DNA of 64,000 nt from Streptomyces sp. OfavH-34-F (GTDB lineage: Bacteria > Actinomycetota > Actinomycetes > Streptomycetales > Streptomycetaceae): positions 1 through 64,000 of the forward strand of contig NZ_JAKRGC010000003.1 in assembly GCF_022347745.1 (NCBI RefSeq), read 5' to 3'. Both the position numbers and the translations under genes were made by a program. The notes under the pieces are model-generated. The model saw nothing but the letters and a program-made list of their open reading frames with translations, did no database searches and had not been told where the DNA came from. Positions 37,044-45,420 of the stretch are shown piece after piece; position 1 is the first letter of the stretch, and each line of letters opens with the position of its first letter.

Positions 37044-38362
37044 GCGGCCGGCCACGGGGGCTTCACGGCGGTCTTGGACGACCACTCGATGAAGGACGCG
37101 AGCTGGTCGTTGCTGCGTACGCCGCGGAGGCGGTCGGCGATGCGCTGGCTGCGCCAGGCGTTCAGGCTGAGATTGGGGTCCGCCAGGCCGCGCTGCTGCC
37201 GGGCGGCGTTCTGGACGAAGATGTCGCGACCCGGCGGGCCGTCCCACTCCACGGCGAAGTCCTGATCCACCCGGGGTTCGCCGTCCTCCAGCTCCAACCG
37301 GTCGGCGAGAGGTGCGAGGAAGTCCATCGGCGCGGGCCTGAACCCCGTCGCCCAGATGACGACGTCGGCCTCGTGCTGCTCGATCTCGCGGGGGTGGTCG
37401 TTGTGCCGGGCCGTCACCACCCAGGTGTCCCCGATGCCGCGGTGCACCAGCGTGACCTCGCGGTGGGGGTACAGGCCGACCAGGTCGGGCAGGCCGCCGA
37501 TGAACCTGTGCAGGTACAGCTTCTGGTAGATCGCCCGCAGCGTCTCCTCGGAGATCCCGTCGCTGCTGAGCACATGGCGTTCGTTGAACTCCCGGCGGGT
37601 CTCGGACGGCAGCCCGTAGAAGTAGTCCGAGTGGCACGGCATGTAGAAGTCGTTGGTGAACGGCGAGTCGTCCATGGGGGAGTAATTCCGTCGCCGCGAG
37701 ATCCAGCACACCCGGCGCGGCAGTTCCGCACCCGACCGCGACACCAGGTCCAGGAACGCCTCCGCACCGGACTGGCCGCCGCCGACCACGACGACCCGCT
37801 TGTCGCCCAGGTCCCGCGCCCTGTCCAGGAACTGGCTGACGTGGAAGCTGGTGGGCCCGATGGACGCCTGCGCCTGGGGCGGCAGGAACGGACGGCTCCC
37901 CACGCCGACCACGATGTTGTCGGCCGTCACGGTGCGGCGGCCGGTGCGGACGCGGAAGACGCCGTCGAACCCGATCTCCCGGACGTCCTCTCCGAAGACC
38001 AGGTTCCGGTTGCGCTCGCAGGCCCAGGCGAGGTAGTTGCGGAACTCCTGCCGTGGCAGGCTGGAGAACTGCGCGTTGAGGAAGTGGTAGACGCGTCCCT
38101 GGTCGTGCAGGTAGGCGAGGAACGAGAAGGGGTTGGTCGGGTCGGCGAGGCTCACCAGATCCTTGAAGAGCGAGACCTGGAGGGACGTTCCGGGAATCTG
38201 CTGCCCGTCATGCCACTCGAAGGCCTCCTTCCGGTCGAGGAACAGGTTGGACACGGCGGGGTCGTCGTGGAGGAGCGACGCCAGGCTCAGGTTCGCCGGT
38301 CCCGCCCCCACGCCGACGCACCGGTAGTGCGCCGGGGGGCCGCCGGGACTGTCGTGACCCAT
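37040..38362 (-). CDS. L-lysine N6-monooxygenase (IucD/Spb38-type)
   Basis: A 440-residue flavin N-hydroxylating monooxygenase. It has the FAD motif GVGAGPANL (17-25), the NADPH motif VVVGGGQSGAEAF near 192-204 and the family ATGF motif (VIWATGFRP) near 345. It converts L-lysine to N6-hydroxylysine with NADPH and O2. In siderophore clusters it is followed by acylases or NIS synthetases. Here no siderophore synthetase is present and the next two genes are the hydrazine-forming pair, so the hydroxylamine is used for N-N bond formation. Its stop overlaps the next ATG. ATG 38362 gives the usual N-terminus. Confidence 0.92.
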   Translation of the reverse strand: MGHDSPGGPPAHYRCVGVGAGPANLSLASLLHDDPAVSNLFLDRKEAFEWHDGQQIPGTSLQVSLFKDLVSLADPTNPFSFLAYLHDQGRVYHFLNAQFSSLPRQEFRNYLAWACERNRNLVFGEDVREIGFDGVFRVRTGRRTVTADNIVVGVGSRPFLPPQAQASIGPTSFHVSQFLDRARDLGDKRVVVVGGGQSGAEAFLDLVSRSGAELPRRVCWISRRRNYSPMDDSPFTNDFYMPCHSDYFYGLPSETRREFNERHVLSSDGISEETLRAIYQKLYLHRFIGGLPDLVGLYPHREVTLVHRGIGDTWVVTARHNDHPREIEQHEADVVIWATGFRPAPMDFLAPLADRLELEDGEPRVDQDFAVEWDGPPGRDIFVQNAARQQRGLADPNLSLNAWRSQRIADRLRGVRSNDQLASFIEWSSKTAVKPPWPAA

Positions 38363-38501
38363 GTCTGGACCTCTCTTTCGCGAGCGTCGGTGGATGGATA
38401 CCGGCCCGGGCCGGACTCAGGACAGCAGGTGCTTCTCCTCGGACCCGGGCCGCACGACGACCCCCAGGAGGGTGTCTGACACATCCCCGCGGCGCGGGTC
38501 C

Positions 38502-39905
38502 TCACCGGGCCGCAGGGCAGCTGGACTCGGGAGAGGACTCGCCCGGAACGTGCGACCTCCACCACTTCTGTCCGTCCGCCGGAAGCGTGTAGATGGGGTC
38601 GTAGTACTCGTGCAGCTGGGCGAGATCGTCCGGGTGCCCCTGGTCCAGAGCGGTGCGGTAGTTCTTGGACCAGTACGAGATACCTCGCAGCCGGTCGTAG
38701 TCGGAGAGCTGATGGACCCAGCGCTTGCCCACCATGGGGACGTCGCAGACGATGCGCGGCGTCGCGAACCCGGGCAGGTATCCCATGATCGCGTGCTGGA
38801 GCTCCTGTGCCTCCACCACGGAGGTCCGCCAGTGCTCACTGTGCGGGATCATGTCGCACATGTAGAAGTAGTACGGAATGATCCCCGCGGAATCGAGCAG
38901 GGCGAAGCACAGGTCGAGCAGCGCGGCCGAGGTGTCGTTCACCGTGCGCAGGAGGACTCCCTGGTTGCGCACATCGCGCAGGCCGGCCTCCATCAGCAGC
39001 CGGGAGGCGCGGGACACGCTCGTGGTGACCTGCTGCGCCGCGTTGGCATGGGTGTGCAGGGCGATCTGTACGCCCCGCGAGCGTGCCGTCGCCGTCAGCC
39101 TCTCGATGCCGGCCAGTACGCGGCCGTCCATCCAGTGCTGCGGCAGCCCGATCAGGCCCTTGCTCGCCAGGCGTATGTCACGGACGGACCCGACGTCCAG
39201 CAGCGCTGCCACGAACGCCTCGACACGGGGCCAGGGGACGTTGGCGAGGTCTCCGCCGGAGACGACGACGTCCCGCACGGTCGGGGTCTTGCGCAGGTAG
39301 TCGATCATGGCCTGGAGCCGCGCCTGGGGCGCGAGGACGAAGCGCGTCTTGGTGACCGACGGCGTCGAGTTGCCGACCAGGTCCATCCGGGTGCAGTGCC
39401 CGCAGTACTGGGGGCAGGTGGCCACCAGTTCGGCCAGCACCTTGGTCGGGTAGCGGTGGGTGAGGCCCTCCACGGCCCACATGTCGCGTTCGTGGAGGGA
39501 GTCCCGTTCGGCGTACGGATGGGAAGGGAAGTCGGTACGCCGGTCGGAGTGGACGGGCAGCATGTACCGGCGCACGGGATCCGCGTAGAAGGCGTCGGTC
39601 AGACTCCCGGGCCCGCGCGGTGGCGTGTCGGGGGCCATGGTGTTGATCATGTGCGGGGTGATGAGCAGGGACATCGTGGCACGTTCCCGCTGGTCGCGGT
39701 CGAGGTCGGCGAAGAAGGAGTCGTCCAGGAGATTTCCGGTCACGGCGCGCAACTGGCGGATGTTCTTCACGCAGTGCGCACGCTGCCACTGGACGGAGTT
39801 CCACTCCTGCGAGGTGACGTCACGCCACCCCGGTAACCGGTGGGGATCGGGTTCCCGGGCCTCGCGGAATCGGTACGAGTAGGGCTGCTGCACGCTGTCG
39901 GACAT
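38502..39905 (-). CDS. Lysine 2,3-aminomutase-like radical SAM enzyme
   Basis: A 467-residue KamA-family protein. The radical SAM cluster is Cys164, Cys168 and Cys171 (CPQYCGHC), preceded by HRYPTKVLAEL, as in lysine aminomutases. Asp351 (YMCDMIP) and Asp388 (IVCDVPM) correspond to the residues that hold the substrate amine. Lys394 in PMVGKRW sits where the PLP lysine of PGGGGK is expected, so the loop is unusual. It should form beta-lysine from L-lysine. ATG 39905 has GAGGAAGG upstream. Gaps of 102 and 139 bases separate it from its neighbours in the same direction. Arginine or another amino acid is a possible alternative substrate. Confidence 0.88.
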   Translation of the reverse strand: MSDSVQQPYSYRFREAREPDPHRLPGWRDVTSQEWNSVQWQRAHCVKNIRQLRAVTGNLLDDSFFADLDRDQRERATMSLLITPHMINTMAPDTPPRGPGSLTDAFYADPVRRYMLPVHSDRRTDFPSHPYAERDSLHERDMWAVEGLTHRYPTKVLAELVATCPQYCGHCTRMDLVGNSTPSVTKTRFVLAPQARLQAMIDYLRKTPTVRDVVVSGGDLANVPWPRVEAFVAALLDVGSVRDIRLASKGLIGLPQHWMDGRVLAGIERLTATARSRGVQIALHTHANAAQQVTTSVSRASRLLMEAGLRDVRNQGVLLRTVNDTSAALLDLCFALLDSAGIIPYYFYMCDMIPHSEHWRTSVVEAQELQHAIMGYLPGFATPRIVCDVPMVGKRWVHQLSDYDRLRGISYWSKNYRTALDQGHPDDLAQLHEYYDPIYTLPADGQKWWRSHVPGESSPESSCPAAR

Positions 39906-40007
39906 GCCTTCCTCTCGCTTGGCTCCACCCGGCTCCGGGCCCGGGCCGCGGCGGCCGGGCCGCCGCGCCGGACCCGGCTCGGAGCGCGTCGCGCACCGCA
40001 CGGTTCG

Positions 40008-40622
40008 TCATCCGGTGACGAAGGCGGGCGCGCACACGCTCGCGCCGGTGGAGACCTGCTGGAGTTCGGTCTTCCCGCCGAGGAGCCGGCGGTAGGGTTC
40101 GCTCAGTTCCTCCAGGACGTCCCGGAGGGGTTGTTCGACGCCGGCGACCCTGGGCAGCGCCGCGTCGATCCGTGTGCGCCAGATCCGCCGGAGGCCCGGG
40201 TCGACGCCTTGTTCGGTGGTGACCCGGCCACGGCAGCGGGGGCTGCCGCAGCGGCACTCCATGCTCCACCCGCCGTCCTCGACGAAGGTGGCGTAGTCGC
40301 AGGTGATCTCCTCACCGGGAGCGATGTCCCGGACGGCCAGGCCGAAGTCGAGCCCCAGGTCGAGGACGTTGGCCTCGCAGGAGTGGTTCATCAGGTAGGC
40401 ACCCAGGCACGGCAGGAGCAGACTGCCGTCCGTCAGCAGATGCCCGTAGGTGTCGAGCGTCCGGAAACGGGCGGGGGGCAGGTCCGCCACCTCCTCCTTG
40501 GACCACCGTGAGCACTTGGTGCACGGGAGCCAGATCACCGTCCCGGTGGGAAGCGCCTCGGTCGCGAACAGCCCGACGTTGTGCGTGCGGCTGGGGCGGA
40601 CGTCGATGCCCTGGGTCAGCAT
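40008..40622 (-). CDS. SET-domain protein (lysine N-methyltransferase fold)
   Basis: A 204-residue protein with a full SET core. It has GLFATEALPTGTVI near the start, the pseudoknot motif YLMNHSCEANV (Asn79-His80-Ser81-Cys82) and GEEITCDYATF (103-113). A post-SET zinc segment CRCGSPRC holds Cys123, 125 and 130. SET enzymes transfer methyl from SAM to lysine side chains of proteins. Here it lies between the aminomutase and the ATP-grasp ligase, 4 bases after the latter's stop codon, so it belongs to the pathway. It may methylate an amine or hydrazine nitrogen of a small molecule, or a pathway protein. I know no established small-molecule role for such a SET protein. Confidence 0.88.
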   Translation of the reverse strand: MLTQGIDVRPSRTHNVGLFATEALPTGTVIWLPCTKCSRWSKEEVADLPPARFRTLDTYGHLLTDGSLLLPCLGAYLMNHSCEANVLDLGLDFGLAVRDIAPGEEITCDYATFVEDGGWSMECRCGSPRCRGRVTTEQGVDPGLRRIWRTRIDAALPRVAGVEQPLRDVLEELSEPYRRLLGGKTELQQVSTGASVCAPAFVTG

Positions 40623-40626
40623 GGCG

Positions 40627-41913
40627 TCACACCAGACCGAGCACGTCGGCGAGGCGGGCTTCCAGCGCGTCGACCCCGCTGTGGCTGGTGCCGAGGACGA
40701 GGTAGCGCCACTTGCCGTCGAAGGCGAGCGTGTCGGAGGTCAGCACGACGCCCTCGGTGGCTCCCGGCGTGAAGTCCAGGCCCGCTCGCCGGACGCGCGC
40801 GAGTCCGGCCGCGAAGTCCCGTTCCACTCCTCCCACCCGGGAGTCGGCGACCCAGACGGCCCGCGCCGCCCGCTCCTCGCCCAGCAGCCGCCGGACCAGC
40901 AGGTCCAGGTAGGTGCATCCCGTCTTGCGGACGTTGCTCTCGGTCGAGTAGAGGACACCGGCCGCGGTGATGCCTCCGTCGATGTCGAACGGGCCGCGGT
41001 ACCCGGCCTCGTACAGGTGCCGGCCCAGGGCGAGACCGGCTTCCACGAGTTCGTCCGTCGCGGAGGAACTGGCCACCAGGGGGGTCACCTGACCGCTGAA
41101 GCTGCCGTTGGGCGTGCGCATCTCGCCCACGTGCATCACCCGCGGGCCGGCGTCCGCGACCTCCATCTCCACCGTCACGACGCGGGCGAAGTCGAGGCGT
41201 TCCTCGACGACCCAGCCCGGCGGCTGCTCGGCGACCGACGCGAGGTACGCGCTCACCTCGGCGTCGAGCGCGGGCAGTTCGGCGGCCTCCCAGAAGCGGA
41301 CGCCGTACCCGTTGGATCCCCGGGCCGGCTTGACGACGGCCGCGCCGCGGTCCGCCAGCACCTTCCCCAGCGCCGCGGTCAGCTCTTCCGGGGTGGCGCA
41401 GGCGAAGCCGTGGGCGACCCGGATGCCCAGCTCACCCGCCAGCTCCCGGAACCCGCCCTTGGTGTTGATCCGGTAGACCGCGTCCACGGCCGCGGCCGGC
41501 GGGCCGTCGCCGGCGTACCCCTCGAGCGGGACGCCGATCTCCGCCGCGGCCGCGAGAGCCGGACGGTCCTGGGCGAACGGCTGGAACCGTATGCCGGAAC
41601 GTTTCTTCGCCTCGGCCCGCAACCGGTCCGCCACACCGTTGCGGCGAACCGCTTCCGTCAGGGTCACCAGGCCGTCCGCGGGCGCCTCCACCACGGTGAC
41701 GTCGTCCGGGGAGAACCCGAGCACCTCGCAGGCGTAGTCGCGCAGCGGCGACGACATGGGCCTGGGGATCACCAGCACGTCGCCCGGCCGGGTCAGCCAT
41801 ATCTTGCGCGGGGAGACGGCGACCAGGGCGTCGGCATGACGGTGCACCGGGACGGTGACCATCAGCTCGTTGACGAGGTTGCCGAAGACCATCAAGGGGT
41901 AGTCGCGCCGCAT
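40627..41913 (-). CDS. ATP-grasp peptide/amide ligase
   Basis: A 428-residue protein. A pre-ATP-grasp N-terminal half precedes the ATP-grasp core, with AAVVKPARGSNGYGV (ATP lysine and glycine-rich loop), WVVEERLD and GPFDIDGGI. The metal-binding STESNVRKTGC (E-x-N-x-R) follows. It resembles PGM1-like ligases that join amino acids to peptides through acyl phosphates. The best fit is amide formation between beta-lysine and a hydrazinoacetate unit. ATG 41913 was chosen because GAGGAG lies 6 bases upstream. The GTG at 41931 overlaps the preceding methyltransferase gene and is the alternative. The SET gene follows after 4 bases. Confidence 0.87.
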   Translation of the reverse strand: MRRDYPLMVFGNLVNELMVTVPVHRHADALVAVSPRKIWLTRPGDVLVIPRPMSSPLRDYACEVLGFSPDDVTVVEAPADGLVTLTEAVRRNGVADRLRAEAKKRSGIRFQPFAQDRPALAAAAEIGVPLEGYAGDGPPAAAVDAVYRINTKGGFRELAGELGIRVAHGFACATPEELTAALGKVLADRGAAVVKPARGSNGYGVRFWEAAELPALDAEVSAYLASVAEQPPGWVVEERLDFARVVTVEMEVADAGPRVMHVGEMRTPNGSFSGQVTPLVASSSATDELVEAGLALGRHLYEAGYRGPFDIDGGITAAGVLYSTESNVRKTGCTYLDLLVRRLLGEERAARAVWVADSRVGGVERDFAAGLARVRRAGLDFTPGATEGVVLTSDTLAFDGKWRYLVLGTSHSGVDALEARLADVLGLV

Positions 41914-41923
41914 ACCGCTCTCC

Positions 41924-42652
41924 TCACTCACCGGGCTTCACACCGCCGTAGATGGCATGGCCCGCCCTCATCCAGTAGGCGTCGACCTCGGTGAATCCCG
42001 CGTCGCGGAGCCATCCCAGCTGGTCGAAGAGCGGGGAGGGCTTGTCCAGCTCGTCCGGGTACTCGAAGCAACTCCACTCCAGCGCGTGGAACTTCTCGTA
42101 CGCCTCCGTGCCGCCGGTCCCGGCGATGCTCTGCTCGCGCACGGCCTCGTTCCACATGCGGCGCGCGAGTGCCACGCCCCGCGGCGCGACCGGCTGGACC
42201 AGATCCGCGATGAGCAGGACCCCGCCCGGCCGCAGCATGGCGAACACGTCACGGAAGAGATCCTGCTTCCCGTCGCCGTCCAGGTGGTGGACGGCCAGCG
42301 AGGAGACCACCGCCGCGGGAGCCTGTGCCCGCTGCCGCCAGTCCTTGTCCGCCAGGTCGAACCGCTCGGTACGGAAGCGGTCCCCGTACCCGGCCAGGTC
42401 CTTCGCCGCGGTGCCCAGCATGGTGGGGCTGAGATCCAGGCCCACCACGTTCGCCCGGGGGAACGCCGCGAGCAGCGCCTCGCTGAGCCGTCCCTGACCG
42501 CAGCAGAGGTCCAGCATCTCGGCCGGCCCCCCGGGCTCGGGAATCAGCGAGGTGATCGTGTCCATCTGGGTCTTCCGGTCGGGCACGAAGTACTCGCCGA
42601 ACTCGACGAAGTCGCTGGAGTCCTCTTCCTGCCAGTCCTGCTGTACGGTCAC
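41924..42652 (-). CDS. Class I SAM-dependent methyltransferase
   Basis: A 242-residue Rossmann-fold methyltransferase. Motif I is MLDLCCGQGRLSEAL (about 46-60), the acidic residue LDLS ends the next strand, and LRPGGVLLIADLV marks the later core. It is the first gene of the leftward block, so it and everything down to the cupin-MetRS gene share a promoter in the 42653-43391 gap. The obvious job is N-methylation of the hydrazine or hydrazinoacetate, as found in negamycin. The SET protein is a rival for that step. GTG 42652 has AAGGAA upstream. Confidence 0.9.
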   Translation of the reverse strand: MTVQQDWQEEDSSDFVEFGEYFVPDRKTQMDTITSLIPEPGGPAEMLDLCCGQGRLSEALLAAFPRANVVGLDLSPTMLGTAAKDLAGYGDRFRTERFDLADKDWRQRAQAPAAVVSSLAVHHLDGDGKQDLFRDVFAMLRPGGVLLIADLVQPVAPRGVALARRMWNEAVREQSIAGTGGTEAYEKFHALEWSCFEYPDELDKPSPLFDQLGWLRDAGFTEVDAYWMRAGHAIYGGVKPGE

Positions 42653-43391
42653 GCCGCGTTCCTTTCGCCGGGAGTGGGAAATCGTTCGGTTCGCGGATCA
42701 AAAAGCCGTTCCGAGAGCGGTACGGCGTCCGGAAACATGCCGCGGAAGGTATGCCGGACCCGCGCGGAATGGGATGCACAACGACTCGGAAAAGCGCATG
42801 CCGAAGAAGGCGCACGCTTTCGATAAGTGGGTGCGAAAACGGTGCACTCACCGTGAGGGCAACGCCGGACGTACGCCTTTCGGCAGTTGGGCCGACGTCA
42901 CCTGTGAAGGGCTTCGGAGTTCGGTGCAGCGCAGGGCGAGAGCGTCACTGAACTCAGCCTTGAATGATTGCTGGAGGGCAGCCCGTGTTCAACGGGACGC
43001 GAGTCCGGCCGGGTGTCTCAGTGGGGGGTGGAGAAACATTGTGGAGTTGGCTCCTGACACATGCCTGGGGTTCTCGTAACGGCATCTTGTCACAGCATGC
43101 GCTGCCGTGGAATCGTGGCAATCATGTCAGGCGGAAAAACAGCGGTCACTCGACCCCGTCCCAGCCGAAGGGCACCATGGAAACCCCTGGTCGAACCTGT
43201 CCCGGCCGTAATGAAGATCCGCTGGGAACAGGCGGGATATGAGGGTCGGCCGACCTAGTTTCAGCCACCATCCGCCTACGGCCGACGGCAGCCTTCTTCG
43301 CGGTGTCCGGAATGGGTCTGCCAGGTGGCCGCGCAGTGACGTATATGTGAGCGCGTTCCACCGGGCGCGCCCGAACCTGGAGAAGCCATAC
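42653..43391. promoter_or_regulatory. 739-base divergent promoter gap at the centre of the biosynthetic cluster
   Basis: This gap is visibly lower in GC than its surroundings (for example around 42690-42850 and 43020-43130). It separates the leftward methyltransferase block from the rightward amine-oxidase block. I see no tRNA, no convincing open frame and no clean long palindrome. A lone GTAACG (43076-43081) equals the half-site at the CGNR/exporter promoter but is too short to count. Promoters in both directions must lie here. Confidence 0.6.
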
Positions 43392-45410
43392 GTGTTGACT
43401 GAATCGACGCCCTCGATGCCCGAGCCGCGTGACCCACAGGCTTCGCACCCGCTGGACCCGGTCACCGCCGCCGAGATCACGACCGCCCGCGAGGTACTGG
43501 CCGAGGCCGGAAAGGTCACCGGGACGACCCGGTTCACGGTCATGCAGCTGCGGGAGCCGGCCAAGTCGGAGGTGCTCTCCCACCGCCCCGGCGACCCGGT
43601 GGAGCGCACGCTCGACGCGGTCCTGATCGACACGGCCACCGGCTCCGTCCACGAGGCGGTCGTCTCGGTGACGCGGCGGAAGCTGCTCTCCTGGACGCCC
43701 GTCGACACCGCGCACCATCCCTACGGGCAGCCGCCCCTGGTCATGGAAGAGGGGCAGACCGTCACGGACGCCGTCCGGGCCGACCCGCGATGGAAGGCCG
43801 CCATGGCCTCCCGCGGAATTCACGACACCGACCTGTGCGTGATCCTGTGCTTACCCCCGGGCAACTTCGGCCACACGGGCGAGAAAGGGCGTCGGGTGCT
43901 GCGCGCTCTGACCTTCTGGCGCGCACATGAACAGGACAGCCCCTGGGCACATCCCGTGGAAGGAATCGTCGCCAGTGTCGACCTCGTGGAGCGGCGTGTC
44001 ATCGAACTCCACGACTACGGCAGCGCGCCGTTGCCGCGGGAGCACGGAAACTTCCGGGAAGGGGACTGGGGGCCGCCGCGAACCACCGTCAAACCCCTGG
44101 AGATCACCCAGCCGGAAGGGCCGAGCTTCCAGGTCGACGGGCGCTGCGTCTCGTGGCAGAACTGGCACTTCCGGGTCGGATTCGACCAGCGTGAAGGACT
44201 GGTCCTCCACCAACTCGCATACCGGGACGGTGAGCGGGACCGGTCCATCGTCTACCGGGCCTCCATGGCCGAATTGGCCGTCCCCTACGGCGATCCGCAC
44301 CCGGCCCGATACTGGGTCACCTACTTCGACGAGGGTGAGGACCTGCTGGGGCGCGTCGCGACCTCACTGGCACTCGGCTGCGACTGCCTCGGAGTCATCC
44401 ACTACTTCGACGCCGTGCTCTCGGACGACCACGGACGCCCCTACACCGCGCCGAACGTGGTGTGCATGCACGAAGAGGATTACGGAGTCCTCTGGAAGCA
44501 CACCGATTACTTCACCGGCGTCAGCGAGACGCGGCGCTCACGACGGCTCGTCCTGTCGACGTTCACGGCGATCGGCAACTACGACTACGGCTTCTTCTGG
44601 TACTTCTACCAGGACGGCACCATCCAGTTCGAAGTCAAACTCACCGGCATTCTCTTCGCGAACGCGCAACACGAAGGGACGCACAACCCGCACGCCACCC
44701 CCGTGGCACCGGGCGTCGTCGCGCCCTACCACCAGCACCTGTTCAACATGCGCCTGGACATGACGGTCGACGGTGTACGCAACACCGTCGAGGAAGTGGA
44801 TGTCGTCCCCCTCCCCATGGGCGACGGGAATCCGCACGGGAACGCCTTCACCACGGCCGGCACGGTCCTGCGGCGCGAATCCGAAGCGGCCCGCCTCGCC
44901 GACGCCTCCGTCGCGCGCGTCTGGAAGGTGTCCAACCCCGAGTCCCGCAACAGGCTGGGGCAGCCCGTCGCCTACAAACTGGTGCCCAACGAAGTGCCGG
45001 TGCTCCTGGCCCGGCCGGAGTCGCCGCTGGCCCGGCGGGCCGCCTTCGCGACCCGGCACCTGTGGGTCACCTCGTACGACCCGGCGGAACGCTACGCCGC
45101 CGGCGACTACCCCAACCAGCACGCCGGAGGGGCCGGCCTGCCGGCCTGGCAGGCCCGGGACCGGCCGCTGGCCGGAGAGGACATCGTGCTCTGGCACACC
45201 TTCGGCACCACCCACATACCGCGCCCCGAGGAATGGCCGGTCATGCCGGTGGAGTACACCGGGTTCACCCTCAAACCCGTCGGGTTCTTCGACCGCAACC
45301 CGAGCCTCGACCTGCCCCGCTCGCCCCGCCCCGGCGAAGGCGGCGCATCCTGCCACGCGCCCGCACAGGGCCCGGGGACACCCGGCGAAGGCCCCCACCC
45401 GACCCGTTGA
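43392..45410 (+). CDS. Copper amine oxidase (TPQ-dependent primary-amine oxidase)
   Basis: A 672-residue enzyme. The topaquinone precursor is Tyr397 in TAIGNYDYG (T-x-x-N-Y-D/E-Y motif). The catalytic base is likely Asp313 in VTYFDEGED. Copper ligands include the His pair in YHQHLFN and a late His near GFTLKP. These enzymes oxidise primary amines to aldehydes with H2O2. GTG 43392 was chosen for GGAG 9 bases upstream. ATG 43416 is in frame but lacks one. There is no signal peptide. In this cluster it may oxidise a lysine-derived amine or act on a hydrazine; the known hydrazinoacetate and negamycin skeletons do not demand it, so its role is open. The next gene starts 10 bases later. Confidence 0.92.
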   Translation: MLTESTPSMPEPRDPQASHPLDPVTAAEITTAREVLAEAGKVTGTTRFTVMQLREPAKSEVLSHRPGDPVERTLDAVLIDTATGSVHEAVVSVTRRKLLSWTPVDTAHHPYGQPPLVMEEGQTVTDAVRADPRWKAAMASRGIHDTDLCVILCLPPGNFGHTGEKGRRVLRALTFWRAHEQDSPWAHPVEGIVASVDLVERRVIELHDYGSAPLPREHGNFREGDWGPPRTTVKPLEITQPEGPSFQVDGRCVSWQNWHFRVGFDQREGLVLHQLAYRDGERDRSIVYRASMAELAVPYGDPHPARYWVTYFDEGEDLLGRVATSLALGCDCLGVIHYFDAVLSDDHGRPYTAPNVVCMHEEDYGVLWKHTDYFTGVSETRRSRRLVLSTFTAIGNYDYGFFWYFYQDGTIQFEVKLTGILFANAQHEGTHNPHATPVAPGVVAPYHQHLFNMRLDMTVDGVRNTVEEVDVVPLPMGDGNPHGNAFTTAGTVLRRESEAARLADASVARVWKVSNPESRNRLGQPVAYKLVPNEVPVLLARPESPLARRAAFATRHLWVTSYDPAERYAAGDYPNQHAGGAGLPAWQARDRPLAGEDIVLWHTFGTTHIPRPEEWPVMPVEYTGFTLKPVGFFDRNPSLDLPRSPRPGEGGASCHAPAQGPGTPGEGPHPTR

Positions 45411-45420
45411 GGAGACAGGC

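Noticed and set aside
37040-38362. Hydroxamate siderophore cluster from the lysine N6-hydroxylase
   Set aside because: No IucA/IucC-type synthetase, acyltransferase or siderophore uptake genes are present; the neighbours fit N-N bond chemistry.
43076-43081. GTAACG half-site in the central cluster promoter
   Set aside because: A single 6-base match without a partner is expected by chance.
42653-43391. tRNA or small protein gene in the low-GC central gap
   Set aside because: No cloverleaf or acceptor pairing was found by eye. The open frames there lack ribosome sites and recognisable composition.
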